DNA of 64,000 bases from assembly GCA_047777345.1 (NCBI GenBank), contig JBKEEJ010000014.1:1-64000 (forward strand), written 5' to 3'. The position numbers and the translations under genes were made by a program. This DNA comes from Anaerocolumna sp047777345. GTDB lineage: Bacteria; Bacillota; Clostridia; Lachnospirales; Lachnospiraceae. This document shows, piece after piece, positions 16,498 through 26,275 of the stretch (position 1 is its first letter; each line of letters opens with the position of its first letter). The notes beneath the pieces were generated by a model. That model saw nothing but the letters and a program-made list of their open reading frames with translations, was not told the origin of the DNA and searched no databases.

Positions 16498-17228
16498 TTT
16501 TCGCTCCTTTTATATTCTTCTACCGAACCGTCAAAAACAATGGTTCCATCATGTATTTTTACCACACGCTTTGCCTCTTCCGCAATGTTACGGTCATGAG
16601 TAATTAATACTACGGTGTTTCCTTCCTCATTTAATTGCTTTAAAAAATTAATAACCTCTTTACTTGTTTTGGAATCTAAGGCACCGGTAGGTTCATCGGC
16701 CAGTATCAGGGAAGGTTTCCCAACCAAAGCCCTGGCAATGGAACCTCTTTGCTGCTGACCACCGGAAAGCTGACTCGGATAGTGATTCCATTTATCCGCA
16801 ATTCCTACCCTTTCTAAGGCTTGCATGGCCAGTTCCCTTCTTTTTCGTTTGCCAACTCCCGCATACAGCAAAGGAAGTTCTACATTCTCCAGTAAATTCT
16901 GTCTTGGAAGGAGATTATACTGCTGGAAAATAAATCCGATGGTCTTATTTCTGATTTCCGCCAGTTGATCACTTTTCATTTTACTGACATCCTGTCCTTT
17001 TAAGATATACTGTCCTTTGGTTGGTACATCCAAAGCGCCGATAATATTCATAATGGTGGATTTTCCGCTTCCGGATTTGCCCACAATGGCAACAAATTCG
17101 CCCTGATATATTTTTAAATTAATCCCGTTATTTGCAATGACTTGGGTATCGCCCATCTGATATATTTTGTAAATATCTATTAAATGAATTAAAGGTGTCC
17201 GTCTATCTTCCAAAATTGTCTCGTCCAT
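16494..17228 (-). CDS. ABC transporter ATP-binding protein, MacB/LolD type
   Basis: 244 residues. Walker A is GKSGSGKST, the signature is LSGGQQQR, Walker B is LILADEPTGALD and the H-loop is LITHD. All residues needed for ATP hydrolysis are present. It lies between adaptor (16-base gap) and permease (4-base overlap) in one operon. The C-terminus is charged and slightly longer than in LolD. Confidence 0.94.
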   Translation of the reverse strand: MDETILEDRRTPLIHLIDIYKIYQMGDTQVIANNGINLKIYQGEFVAIVGKSGSGKSTIMNIIGALDVPTKGQYILKGQDVSKMKSDQLAEIRNKTIGFIFQQYNLLPRQNLLENVELPLLYAGVGKRKRRELAMQALERVGIADKWNHYPSQLSGGQQQRGSIARALVGKPSLILADEPTGALDSKTSKEVINFLKQLNEEGNTVVLITHDRNIAEEAKRVVKIHDGTIVFDGSVEEYKRSEK

Positions 17229-17243
17229 ACACAGTACCTCCTG

Positions 17244-19013
17244 TTATTCTTCAGCGGATACGGCAACGGAATCATCTTCCATCATATACGGATCTTCTTC
17301 TGTTCTGATTTGTTCTACATAAACTTCCTCATCACCTTTAAGACCACTCTTAATTTCAATATAGTCACCATCTGTTATACCGGTTATGACACTAACTTTT
17401 CTGAAACCAGCCGGTATATCCCCTTCCGCTTCCGTTACAGTCGGATCGGACACGTATACCACATCTCCACGCATTAGGGCGTTACTTGGTATGGCAATTA
17501 CATTATGTACTTCATCCAATAGAATTTCTCCTGTTACGCTCATCCCGGGCAGCAAATCGCCATAGTCATCAATTTGTACGGTAACCGGATATTGGGTAAC
17601 TCCGTTATTGGTTGTACTTTCCAAACTTATATTGGTAACCGTACCGGTAAAGGTAACGTCTTCTAATGCATCCGCCGTAACAGTTACTTTCTGTCCCTCA
17701 TGTACCTTCATAATGTCCAGTTCATCAATCTGCATCTGGAAAGTAACGGCGGACAAATCATAAATTACACACAGGGTCGGATTGGCCTGGACAGATATGG
17801 TATCCCCTTCCAAAACATTTTTCTTAATAACCTTTCCGGAAATCGGTGCCGTTATACTGTAATCCGTCTTTTCCTTAATAATTTCTTTTAAGGAAGCTTT
17901 GGCATCCTCAATTTTATCCTGTGCATCCTCCATGTTTCTTCTGGCTGTATCCACAGCTTCCTTTGCGGTGTCCACAACATTTTCATACGTTTTTAACTGG
18001 TCTTTGTATGTATTGCTTTCCAATACGATAACAGTATCTCCGTCAGAAATTTTTTCACCTTCCTCTATATTTAAGGAATGGATTTTTCCGGTTTTATTGG
18101 CAGTTAAGACTCCTTCTGCCAACGGGCGAAAAGTTCCTTCGCTACTGCAATCTTTATTTCCGATGGATGCTGTGGCTGTGGTGGACGTAGTGATACCGCC
18201 GGGATTTTTCACTTTTATGGTAACGGTTTTAACCACACGGTTACCGCTTAACACTTCTTCAATATTACTTACTTTGTAGACTTTTCCGCTTAAAGTTTCA
18301 TTATTGTCTGTAATTTCAATTTTCGCCGATTTTCCTATCAGGGAAGAAGTTACATCGGAAGCGTTAAACGGAACATCCAAAAGCATATAGCTGTTATCAT
18401 AAATATCCGCAATCTGTCCGCCTTCCTGGATTGTATCCCCTTCTTTTACATAAAGCTTTTTAACAATGCCTGTCATATCTGACTTAATTGTAAGATCGCC
18501 GTATTCTTTTGCGGCTTCATTATAATCGTTAAGAGCTTCGTTATATTTATCCACAGCTTCCTGATAATCTGTTTTTGCATTTTTATAATTTTCTTTTGCT
18601 CTTTCAACGGAAGTCTGGCCGGAATCAATTTTACTGTCTAAATCATCAGTGGTAATCTGATATAATACGTCTCCTTTTTTCACTTCGTCCCCTTCTTCAA
18701 AATCAGCGGATATTACTTCGCCTTCTACCAGGGTTTTAACCTCATATTTATTTAAGGGGGCAATGGTGCCGGAAGAGGTAAGAATACTCTTAATATCTCT
18801 GGTCTCTACCTTTGCTGTCTGTACATTGGCATTGGCCCCGGTTTTCTGATTTTTTCCCACAACCCCGCCAATAACTTTAAAAATGAGGACTACAACAATA
18901 ACGATTGCAAGTATTTTTACGATTCTTTTCCATTTTGGTTTCTTTATGTTTAAATTCTGACCATTATCAACTGATTCAACGGATTTCTTTTTAAAAAGTC
19001 TTATTTTACCCAT
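17244..19013 (-). CDS. HlyD-family efflux adaptor with two lipoyl/coiled-coil modules
   Basis: 589 residues, clearly longer than the usual 350-450. A membrane anchor lies at 30-50. The first split biotinyl-lipoyl domain (92-120 and 174-205) encloses a coiled-coil hairpin (130-172). A second such domain (300-332 and 384-415) encloses another hairpin (333-383). Beta-barrel domains follow, then the C-terminal membrane-proximal region. The module thus looks internally duplicated. It should link the MacB-type permease to the outside of the cell wall. An SLH protein gene lies 15 bases upstream and the ATPase gene 15 bases downstream, so all four genes form one operon. Confidence 0.88.
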   Translation of the reverse strand: MGKIRLFKKKSVESVDNGQNLNIKKPKWKRIVKILAIVIVVVLIFKVIGGVVGKNQKTGANANVQTAKVETRDIKSILTSSGTIAPLNKYEVKTLVEGEVISADFEEGDEVKKGDVLYQITTDDLDSKIDSGQTSVERAKENYKNAKTDYQEAVDKYNEALNDYNEAAKEYGDLTIKSDMTGIVKKLYVKEGDTIQEGGQIADIYDNSYMLLDVPFNASDVTSSLIGKSAKIEITDNNETLSGKVYKVSNIEEVLSGNRVVKTVTIKVKNPGGITTSTTATASIGNKDCSSEGTFRPLAEGVLTANKTGKIHSLNIEEGEKISDGDTVIVLESNTYKDQLKTYENVVDTAKEAVDTARRNMEDAQDKIEDAKASLKEIIKEKTDYSITAPISGKVIKKNVLEGDTISVQANPTLCVIYDLSAVTFQMQIDELDIMKVHEGQKVTVTADALEDVTFTGTVTNISLESTTNNGVTQYPVTVQIDDYGDLLPGMSVTGEILLDEVHNVIAIPSNALMRGDVVYVSDPTVTEAEGDIPAGFRKVSVITGITDGDYIEIKSGLKGDEEVYVEQIRTEEDPYMMEDDSVAVSAEE

Positions 19014-19028
19014 ATTACTGTCTCCTTA

Positions 19029-20909
19029 TTATTTGTTGTTTTCAGCTACAATTACCCTTACTCTTCCGCCAAGGGATATGGTTCTGTCGTAGTAAGCGGT
19101 TAACTTATATTTCTTCAGGTCAGATACTTTATCTAAAGTTGTGGCTGCGTATTTGCCGCCATTATAGTAAAATACGGCAACATTATCTGCCATAGGATAT
19201 TTTTGTACAGCATCCGAAACAGTAGAACTTCCTATGGAAGTAACTTTTGTACCGGTTAAATCAATCATATCCACAATTTCCGTAGAATTATCTTTTGAAA
19301 ATATAAATCCTTTTGGTCCTTTTTCCTGAATATAGAAATTGCCCATTGCAGTTTGGGTTGTGCCGTTAATATTGTATTCATAGGATGTGGCGTCAAAGCC
19401 CTGATTGTTAATACCGGTAAGAATACCATACTGATAAACATCACCGGTAACATTGTTTAATATCATTTGGGATATACGGCCGGAACTGTTTAGCTCATAG
19501 TAATAAACGGAAGCATCGTTTAAAGTCACATCGGCCAGCCTTTTTGGATTTACCGTTTTATAATATCCCTTATAATAATCCAGTATTTTAACATTGGTAG
19601 CCAGTTCAAAGGCTCCTACTTTCGATGCGTCACTGGTAAACTTATGATTTCCGAATACTCTGCCTAACTGATCTATTTTCTTGATATTACCTACGCCATC
19701 TTCATAAGTAACACGGATTAAATCCCCCACATTATAAATGGGCGCCTCATAGCTGTAATCCTGCTGATACTCATTACCACTGGCGTCAACGTAAGTTACA
19801 TAATTGGAGATAGTCGTATCATTAGCTTTATTTGTTGATAAATGCTCTCCGGTAGACACAACAATTCCGGTAATGGTAACGTTATATTCGTCAATCTTTA
19901 AGACTTCCACAACGGTATTATCCTTACCTAAAAGTAAAGTTACAGTATCTCCAATATCCACTTTTCCCATGGATGAAAATGCAATGGACATATCATTGGT
20001 ACCTAAGGTATATTCTTTTCCACCTACGGTAACAGAAGTAGGCTCTAAACGGTTAGGCGAAATGGCCTGGATGGTACCGGTAACTTTATTGTCATAAGCC
20101 CAGACAGAATTTAAATCTTCGGAATAATATATCACATCATACTTCTGGATATCAGATAAGGTACCCAATGTACCGTCTTTGTAAATTGTTGCCGTACCCA
20201 AAAAGAAAGGTATCTTTTCTTTCCAGCTGTCATCAGCAATAATAGGGCCTTTTAAATTGGAATTTACCAGAGATAAATAATCAATTTCACCTTTCGAATC
20301 AATCTTATAACCTAATGTTTCAGCAAAAATCTTTCCATCTTTCGTAGTCGCTTTTAATGTGTTGTAAAAAAGATGAATGCAATCCTGCCTGGTCAGGGCA
20401 CTGTTTTTCGTTTTTGAAATGTTTTTGTTTAATTCTTTTGATTTATACAAAGCCATCTCTGCTGCCGAAACATTACCGGTAAAATCGCTTTTTGAATAAC
20501 CCAGAATACTTAAAATACCATGTACCGCTTCGATTAAGGTAACACTTTTGTCAGGTTTAAATTTACCGTTTAAATAACCTGACATCCATTCCTGAATAAT
20601 AACAAACTGTATGTACCCGGATGCCCAATACTTTTTGGAAACATCCTTAAAAAGAGAAACATTGCTTTTTCCGGTTACCTTTCCCTTATTGCCGGATAAG
20701 TTAACTAACATTTGGGCATACTGAGCCCTGGTAACTTTTGCCTTAAGGGAAGTGGTATTTCCCTTATCGGTTTTCATTATTCCCAAAGCATTTATTACTT
20801 TTTTCGCATTATTTGTGTCACTGGCAGCCTTAACCGAATTAACCGGTAGGGAAACCGATAATATAACCATAATCACTGCCAGCAAAAAAGTGAATATTTT
20901 TTTTGGCAT
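19029..20909 (-). CDS. S-layer homology (SLH) domain surface protein
   Basis: 626 residues with a signal peptide (about 1-28). SLH repeats cover roughly residues 30-205, with typical blocks VTRAQYAQMLVNL, FKDVSKKYWASGYIQF, GYLNGKFKPDKSVTLIEAV and ALTRQDCIHLFYNTL. They should hold the protein to the cell-wall polymer. The rest (about 215-626) is beta-rich, without a family I recognise, and contains many glycine/aspartate turns. It is first in the operon with the adaptor, ATPase and permease. This suggests a wall-bound partner or extracellular extension of that exporter; the functional link is inference. Confidence 0.87.
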   Translation of the reverse strand: MPKKIFTFLLAVIMVILSVSLPVNSVKAASDTNNAKKVINALGIMKTDKGNTTSLKAKVTRAQYAQMLVNLSGNKGKVTGKSNVSLFKDVSKKYWASGYIQFVIIQEWMSGYLNGKFKPDKSVTLIEAVHGILSILGYSKSDFTGNVSAAEMALYKSKELNKNISKTKNSALTRQDCIHLFYNTLKATTKDGKIFAETLGYKIDSKGEIDYLSLVNSNLKGPIIADDSWKEKIPFFLGTATIYKDGTLGTLSDIQKYDVIYYSEDLNSVWAYDNKVTGTIQAISPNRLEPTSVTVGGKEYTLGTNDMSIAFSSMGKVDIGDTVTLLLGKDNTVVEVLKIDEYNVTITGIVVSTGEHLSTNKANDTTISNYVTYVDASGNEYQQDYSYEAPIYNVGDLIRVTYEDGVGNIKKIDQLGRVFGNHKFTSDASKVGAFELATNVKILDYYKGYYKTVNPKRLADVTLNDASVYYYELNSSGRISQMILNNVTGDVYQYGILTGINNQGFDATSYEYNINGTTQTAMGNFYIQEKGPKGFIFSKDNSTEIVDMIDLTGTKVTSIGSSTVSDAVQKYPMADNVAVFYYNGGKYAATTLDKVSDLKKYKLTAYYDRTISLGGRVRVIVAENNK

Positions 20910-21088
20910 CTTCCGTCTCCTTTTCCTGTAATAAATTACCGTTTAGTTTCCATAATATTCTACATGAAAGTTCTGATAAAAACATTTAGTTTTTTATTAA
21001 AATTATCTGAAAAATAACTAAAGATTTTCTATAGATTTTCTGTTTACCTTTTTTGGAAATGCACAATATAACTTTCAATGATTTTACC

Positions 21089-21658
21089 CTAATAAACCTT
21101 AACCACACACTCTAAGGTTTTTCCCTTTACCTTGGCATAAACTTTAGTAGTTCCTTCATTTACACCGGTTACCCTGCCAAACCGGTTTACTTTAGCAACT
21201 GCCGGATTGGCGCTTTTCCAGCGGACTCCTCTTATATCTCCCTTAACACGAAGCCTGGTACTCTTTCCTTTTTTTATTGTCACTTTCTTTTTGCTGATAT
21301 CGATTACCCGAACCCTGCATTTTAACACTTTATCTTTGTATTTTACTTTTATAATGGTAGTTCCTGGCCGGTAGGCAGTCACTGTTCCAAACAGGTTTAC
21401 ATCGGCCACTTTAATATCGGAAGACGAAAAGGTAACTCTCTTATTGACACTTTGCATTTTAATGCGAAATTCTTCCCCTTTAACCAAAATAATTTCTTCT
21501 TTATTCAGCCGTTTTGATATGGGATTAAAAATTTCTTTAATGTAAAACAGGGAGGTATGGGGCACAATAAGATACCACAGGAGCGCGGACAAAGCAATGT
21601 AAAAAAAAATGGAAATCCAACCACGAAACTGAAAAAATTCTGTAATCTTTTTTTTCAA
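21089..21658 (-). CDS. Membrane-anchored protein with two Big_2 (Ig-like) domains
   Basis: 189 residues. A single transmembrane segment (about 14-35) is followed by two bacterial Ig-like group 2 repeats (about 52-118 and 122-189). Each has the pattern of a start strand, then SSSDIKVADVN or KSANPAVAKVN, then a turn with G.VT....GTT.I.V. The start is a TTG at 21656-21658 with AAGGA seven bases before it. It is probably a surface protein on a short stalk with an adhesion or structural role. It is highly basic and lysine-rich. No partner gene is evident. Confidence 0.8.
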   Translation of the reverse strand: MKKKITEFFQFRGWISIFFYIALSALLWYLIVPHTSLFYIKEIFNPISKRLNKEEIILVKGEEFRIKMQSVNKRVTFSSSDIKVADVNLFGTVTAYRPGTTIIKVKYKDKVLKCRVRVIDISKKKVTIKKGKSTRLRVKGDIRGVRWKSANPAVAKVNRFGRVTGVNEGTTKVYAKVKGKTLECVVKVY

Positions 21659-21894
21659 TTGACATTCCTTATATTTTTTTATATTTTATTTTTTTCTTCC
21701 TATAACTATGCCTTTGGCGGCGTATTAGTAAGAACCCGGCAAATAATATTTCAATTGAACTGTTGTTTTAATTGCAACTGTTATTTTAACTATAACTATA
21801 TGTAGGGCTGCGCATTTCCTTTTTCATGCGACAGCCAAAAATGTAGTAATATAATAATTAACTTGAAATCTTACTGTTATAGCTTAAAGAGAAA

Positions 21895-22236
21895 TCAGTT
21901 ACCGGGCTGGTCTGCCAGTTGTGCCAAAAGGCGGAATCCGTGACTGTGTCCGGCATTTGCCGTAGTAGAAGCATCTATATAGTGAGTATGCCTGTCGCCG
22001 CAGACTATCTTGCCGGCGGTTCTTCCTATATATTCGTGGTAATGTCCGTTTATATAATCCGTTTTAAAAACCACCTCATGAATATGGTCGTTTTTATCAA
22101 CGGGAATGGCTTCTCCGGTAACCCCCAAAAAGCGGTGGTAATGATTATCGCTTGTTTTGGAGTAGCCGTAAAAATCATGGACATGGTTTTGAATTTCCAT
22201 CTCTTTTATATTTAAATTTAACTTAATATACTCCAT
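21895..22236 (-). CDS. YmaF-like protein with six HxH motifs
   Basis: 113 residues. HxH motifs occur at 18-20, 32-34, 51-53, 65-67, 83-85 and 97-99. The spacing is 14 residues within each pair and about 32 between pairs, so the protein is three tandem copies of a roughly 32-residue unit. This matches the YmaF family of Firmicutes, which has no known function. The histidine pairs suggest metal binding, but this is inference. No signal peptide is present. It is a single gene, 138 bases behind the ABC permease. Confidence 0.75.
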   Translation of the reverse strand: MEYIKLNLNIKEMEIQNHVHDFYGYSKTSDNHYHRFLGVTGEAIPVDKNDHIHEVVFKTDYINGHYHEYIGRTAGKIVCGDRHTHYIDASTTANAGHSHGFRLLAQLADQPGN

Positions 22237-22374
22237 AAGAATCAGCTCCTAATTATATAATAAGTCCATTCAAAGTATCATATGCTTTTTGATATAATTA
22301 GTGCCAATTCTACAAAAAGAGCCTGAATCAGTATGTGCCTGTCATGGGCAACAAATGCCCAAATCTTTTCTTTC

Positions 22375-24381
22375 TTACCATTTTACTATTTTATAATAAG
22401 TCTTAGCAGTTAAGCGATAAACAAGTATATAGGCAATAATAAATACGAAGCAGGTTATAACCATACACCAGGTTGTTAAACCCGTATTAAATAGATAAAA
22501 CGTTTCTAACATTTTTATGATCATATGCTTTGCCATAGTCAAATGAAGAAGGGCACTGACAAGGGGTAAAAAGAACACAATTAAAATCTGTTTATTAATA
22601 GCTCTTTTTACTTCCAGATCATCCATACCCACTTTTTGTAAAATCACAAACCGTTCTCTGTCATCATATCCTTCCGATATTTGCTTAAAGTATATAATTA
22701 AAACAGTTGCTATCAAAAACAGAAGGGTAAAAAAAACTCCAAGGAATAACAAACCTCCGTAAATGCCATAGCCTTCTTCTCTGTCCGTAAAAATGGAAGA
22801 AAAATAACTGATATTTAATTTATGATCGAACCATGCTGACCGGATTTCTTTTGAAAATTCCGTCAGATTATCCGTATCGCCTTTTAAATTCAGTATAATT
22901 GTTTTTTCATACGGAAATTCGGTCTCATAGGAATCCAACTGTTTGATAAGTTTTAAACTTTCTTGCCTGTTGGCAGTTACAAAAAACATTCTGTAATCAT
23001 CCACACTGTTCTTGCCATTAACTAGCTTTGAGTCAGTTACCACCGCTTTTATGGTAAAATCACGGGTAATCTTAGGATTAATCTTTACCTCATTTTTATA
23101 ATTCCCGGTAAGTAAGAGTACTTCGCCCGGATTTAAGGTTTTATTTTTATGGCAAATTTTATTATATTCCTCTATGGTTATAACACTGACACCCCACGCC
23201 CTATACTCAAATTCCCCGCTGGATAAAATGGCATTGGTATTAGCTGAATTTTTTGAATACAGTTTCCCATTGTCCAGTATTAACGTGTCATCATAGGAAT
23301 CATAACTGTACTGGTCCTCAACCGAAACATGGTATTTTTTAATCAGATCGTTAATCCAGCCATTCAGCTTATGCAAATCTTCTTCCTTGGCCTCTTCCGG
23401 CATATCAATTGAAACATCGTTGGGATTGGAATACTTATATACTTCCTCTTTTCCAATATACAAAGAGGTACAGGTTGAAACCGTAACCAAAACCATGGTG
23501 GATAAAATACAGATAGAAGCAAGGCCGGTGGCATTCTGCTTCATACGGTAAAACAAGCCGGATATGGCCACAAAATTATTGGCCTTATAAAATATTCTTT
23601 TTCTTTTCCTTAAAAAAGTAAGGATAAATAAGCTTCCTGCCTGAAACAGCAAATAAGTGGCTGCAATAACGGCAATGACCGCAAAGAAAAATTGACTTAA
23701 GGCCGCCAGGGCATTATGAACTGTGACGGCGGTATAATAAGCCCAACCTAAAAGCATGGCACCAATTATTGTTTTTATAAGAATAAAGCGGACTTTCTTT
23801 TCTCCCATATGTTCGCTTTTTAACAGATTAACAGGATTAGCCAGGCTTATATGCAATAAATTGTAAAGAAATGTTATAAGAAAAATAATAAAAAATAAAG
23901 CAGCGGTGTGTTCAACGGCCTTAAGCGGCAATATATATCTGGAGTTGGCAGATACCCTCATGGTATAGTAAATAAGCAAAAAAATCAGTTTTCCAAAAAT
24001 ACATCCGCAAAGAATTCCTGCAACTAAGGAACTTATACTGATGATAAAATTTTCCCAGAATATTACTCTTCCGACATGGCGTTTTTCAAGGCCTAATATG
24101 CCATATAAACCGAATTCTTTCTTTCTGCGTTTAATTAAAAAACTGTTAATATAAAACATAAAAATTACAGTAATAATATCCATTATTACTTTGCCAAAGG
24201 CAAACATAGTCTGCAGTGTCTGTCCTTGGGGAACATCCTTGATTCCTTTGGAAAACATTATGGTAACCACCATAAAGTAAATGCTTGCAAAGGCAGTGGA
24301 AGCCAGAAAATAGGGCAGATACATCTTTTTATCCCGTTTTATATTTGTAAGGGCAAGATGAAAATAAAAAGATTTACCCAA
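22375..24381 (-). CDS. BceB-type ABC permease (FtsX family, peptide-antibiotic sensing/detoxification)
   Basis: 668 residues with about ten transmembrane segments. One helix near 20 and three near 60-190 precede a large extracellular domain (about 330-530), and the final three FtsX helices follow. This is the layout of BceB/YtsD permeases. The start is taken as the TTG at 24379-24381, eight bases inside the end of the ATPase gene, because GGGAGGTG lies directly before it. A longer frame upstream only overlaps the ATPase gene. With the ATPase it should remove or sense cell-wall antibiotics such as bacitracin-like peptides, and signal to the neighbouring histidine kinase. Confidence 0.9.
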   Translation of the reverse strand: MGKSFYFHLALTNIKRDKKMYLPYFLASTAFASIYFMVVTIMFSKGIKDVPQGQTLQTMFAFGKVIMDIITVIFMFYINSFLIKRRKKEFGLYGILGLEKRHVGRVIFWENFIISISSLVAGILCGCIFGKLIFLLIYYTMRVSANSRYILPLKAVEHTAALFFIIFLITFLYNLLHISLANPVNLLKSEHMGEKKVRFILIKTIIGAMLLGWAYYTAVTVHNALAALSQFFFAVIAVIAATYLLFQAGSLFILTFLRKRKRIFYKANNFVAISGLFYRMKQNATGLASICILSTMVLVTVSTCTSLYIGKEEVYKYSNPNDVSIDMPEEAKEEDLHKLNGWINDLIKKYHVSVEDQYSYDSYDDTLILDNGKLYSKNSANTNAILSSGEFEYRAWGVSVITIEEYNKICHKNKTLNPGEVLLLTGNYKNEVKINPKITRDFTIKAVVTDSKLVNGKNSVDDYRMFFVTANRQESLKLIKQLDSYETEFPYEKTIILNLKGDTDNLTEFSKEIRSAWFDHKLNISYFSSIFTDREEGYGIYGGLLFLGVFFTLLFLIATVLIIYFKQISEGYDDRERFVILQKVGMDDLEVKRAINKQILIVFFLPLVSALLHLTMAKHMIIKMLETFYLFNTGLTTWCMVITCFVFIIAYILVYRLTAKTYYKIVKW

Positions 24382-25141
24382 TATCCACACCTCCCTCAGA
24401 TAAGACGGAAAGATTTGATACGATTTTGTCAAAAAACTCTTTATTGTCAGAATTTCCACGATAGAGCTGGCTGAATAACTCGCCGTCCTTAATAAACAAT
24501 ACGCGGGAAGCATGGCTGGCAGCCATGGAACTATGGGTAACCATCATAATGGTCTGACCGTTGGCATTTAATTCTTCAAAAAGCTTAAGTACCTTAGCGG
24601 AAGACTTCGAATCAAGAGAACCGGTAGGTTCGTCCGCCAGAATTAATTTGGGCTCGGTAATTACAGCTCTTGCCATGGCGGTTCTTTGCTTTTCTCCTCC
24701 GGATACTTCATATGGAAATTTATCTAAAATGTTCTCAAGCCCCAGCCGTTTTGCCAATGGCTGCAGTCTTCTTTCCATTTCGTCAACGGTTTCACCGGAT
24801 AAAACCAGAGGCAGCAAAATGTTGTCCTTTATGGAAAAGGTATCAAGAAGATTAAAATCCTGAAATACAAATCCGAGATTTTTTCTCCGAAAGGCAGACA
24901 AATCTCTGTCCTTTATGGTTCTTATACTTTTTCCTTCCAAAAGTACATCCCCTGCAGTTGCTTTATCCAATGACGCTATAATATTAAGCAAAGTAGTTTT
25001 ACCCGAGCCGGAAGCTCCCATTATTGCGACAAATTCTCCTTTTGAAATACTAAAGGACACATTGTTCAAAGCAGTAAACTGCTGTCCTCCCAACCGGGTA
25101 TTATACACTTTTTTCACGTTTTGAACCTGTAACAATTCCAT
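24374..25141 (-). CDS. BceA-type ABC ATPase
   Basis: 255 residues. Walker A GASGSGKTT, signature VSGGEKQR, Walker B LILADEPTGSLD and H-loop MVTHS are all present. The start is given as the ATG at 25139-25141 (MELLQVQNVKKVY, the usual N-terminus of the family). A GTG three codons upstream lies too close to the AAAGGA element. It overlaps the permease gene by eight bases. The transcript is probably controlled from the region 25151-25294, which holds a BceR-like operator. Confidence 0.93.
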   Translation of the reverse strand: MELLQVQNVKKVYNTRLGGQQFTALNNVSFSISKGEFVAIMGASGSGKTTLLNIIASLDKATAGDVLLEGKSIRTIKDRDLSAFRRKNLGFVFQDFNLLDTFSIKDNILLPLVLSGETVDEMERRLQPLAKRLGLENILDKFPYEVSGGEKQRTAMARAVITEPKLILADEPTGSLDSKSSAKVLKLFEELNANGQTIMMVTHSSMAASHASRVLFIKDGELFSQLYRGNSDNKEFFDKIVSNLSVLSEGGVDIG

Positions 25142-25215
25142 ATTAATCACAAATCCTTTCTTCCTTCATGCTAAGTCAGCATTAAGTCTTAATACCTTTA
25201 TTGACTGACAATAGC

Positions 25216-25289
25216 ATTATAAAAAAACCGGATTTGACTTACCATAGAATTACATTACATTTTCACTGATTAACCTTACAAAATTGTCA
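25216..25289 (-). promoter_or_regulatory. BceR-like operator and -10 upstream of the ABC genes
   Basis: On the minus strand TGACA-ATTT-TGTAA (25276-25289) fits the TNACA-N4-TGTAA consensus of BceR-type regulators. A TATAAT (25216-25221) lies downstream, and the matching -35 position (TGGTAA) is weak, as expected for an activated promoter. The site lies just after the kinase gene and before the ATPase gene, which its response regulator should control. Confidence 0.55.
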
Positions 25290-25294
25290 CATTA

Positions 25295-26275
25295 TTATTC
25301 CGGTATTAATTCTTTTTCCGGAAAAGTTAAAATCACTTTTGTACCGGAACCAGGTTTCGAGTGAATTGCAATATTTATGGATAAATAATCGGCAACTTTT
25401 TTAACCATATATAGTCCGATCCCGCTGGACTTTCTGTTCATCCTTCCGTTATATCCGGTATAGCCTTTTTCAAAAATCAGCTCCATATCTTCCTGGCGGA
25501 TACCGATACCGGTATCTTCGATGACAAGGGATTTGCCTTCCGTATAAATATGTACGCCTCCCTGATTGGTGTATTTTACCGCATTGGACAGCAATTGTTC
25601 AATAATAAAGATAAGCCATTTGCTGTCAGTTAATACGGTTTGATTAATATCTTCTATATCAATAGACAGCTTTTTATAAATAAAAAGCGTGGCATATTTT
25701 TTTACGCTGGCAAGAACAATATCTTTTAAGGCATATTCCCGTATTGCCATATTGGAAGACAGTTGGTTCATTTTAACATACTGCAGCGCCATTTCCACAT
25801 ATTGTTCAATTTTGAACAACTCCTGGTCAATAATGGATTTGTCGGTATTTTCCTTGCTCTGAATGGCCAGTCGCATAGCCGAAATCGGTGTTTTTATCTG
25901 ATGCACCCATAAAGTATAGTATTCCGTCTGTTCCGTATGGGACTTTTCCATGGCATATTTGGTATCCTGAAGCAGTTTATATAAATTTTCAATAATGTTC
26001 TGATATTTCGTTTCAATCAGGCTGCCAGCTTCCGGAAAATTATGAATATTTTCCGTTATGTTTGCCAGAATTGTATCCAATTGTTTTACCTTTTTCCAAT
26101 AATGGAATCCGTCGATTATCATCCATAACAGGAAGAAAAAAGTAAACAAAATACAACTGTAAATAATGGAGCCCATGGGTAACCGGTATAAAAAATGAAC
26201 AAGGGGAAAGAAAAAAAGAATAACCAGGTAAAAAATAAAATAAGGCATTCGATTTTTAATGTAAGCTTTAATCAT
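25295..26275 (-). CDS. BceS-type intramembrane-sensing histidine kinase
   Basis: 326 residues. Two closely spaced transmembrane helices (about 12-30 and 36-55) leave almost no extracellular loop, as in intramembrane-sensing kinases. The phospho-acceptor is H125 in WVHQIKTP. The catalytic domain shows the N box (QLLSNAVKYT), G1 (EDTGIGI) and G2 (SSGIGLYMVKK). It overlaps the response regulator gene by eight bases. In Bce systems such kinases perceive the load of the partner ABC transporter rather than the drug itself. Confidence 0.93.
   Translation of the reverse strand: MIKAYIKNRMPYFIFYLVILFFFPLVHFLYRLPMGSIIYSCILFTFFFLLWMIIDGFHYWKKVKQLDTILANITENIHNFPEAGSLIETKYQNIIENLYKLLQDTKYAMEKSHTEQTEYYTLWVHQIKTPISAMRLAIQSKENTDKSIIDQELFKIEQYVEMALQYVKMNQLSSNMAIREYALKDIVLASVKKYATLFIYKKLSIDIEDINQTVLTDSKWLIFIIEQLLSNAVKYTNQGGVHIYTEGKSLVIEDTGIGIRQEDMELIFEKGYTGYNGRMNRKSSGIGLYMVKKVADYLSINIAIHSKPGSGTKVILTFPEKELIPE

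Noticed and set aside
22345..22361. TGGGCA/TGCCCA hairpin behind the BceB-type permease gene as a terminator
   Set aside because: The T-rich tract lies on the plus-strand side only, which is the wrong direction for the minus-strand genes around it.
24382..24513. Longer N-terminus of the BceB-type permease
   Set aside because: The extra 44 codons lie inside the ATPase gene and encode no membrane segment. The TTG at 24379-24381 has a proper RBS.
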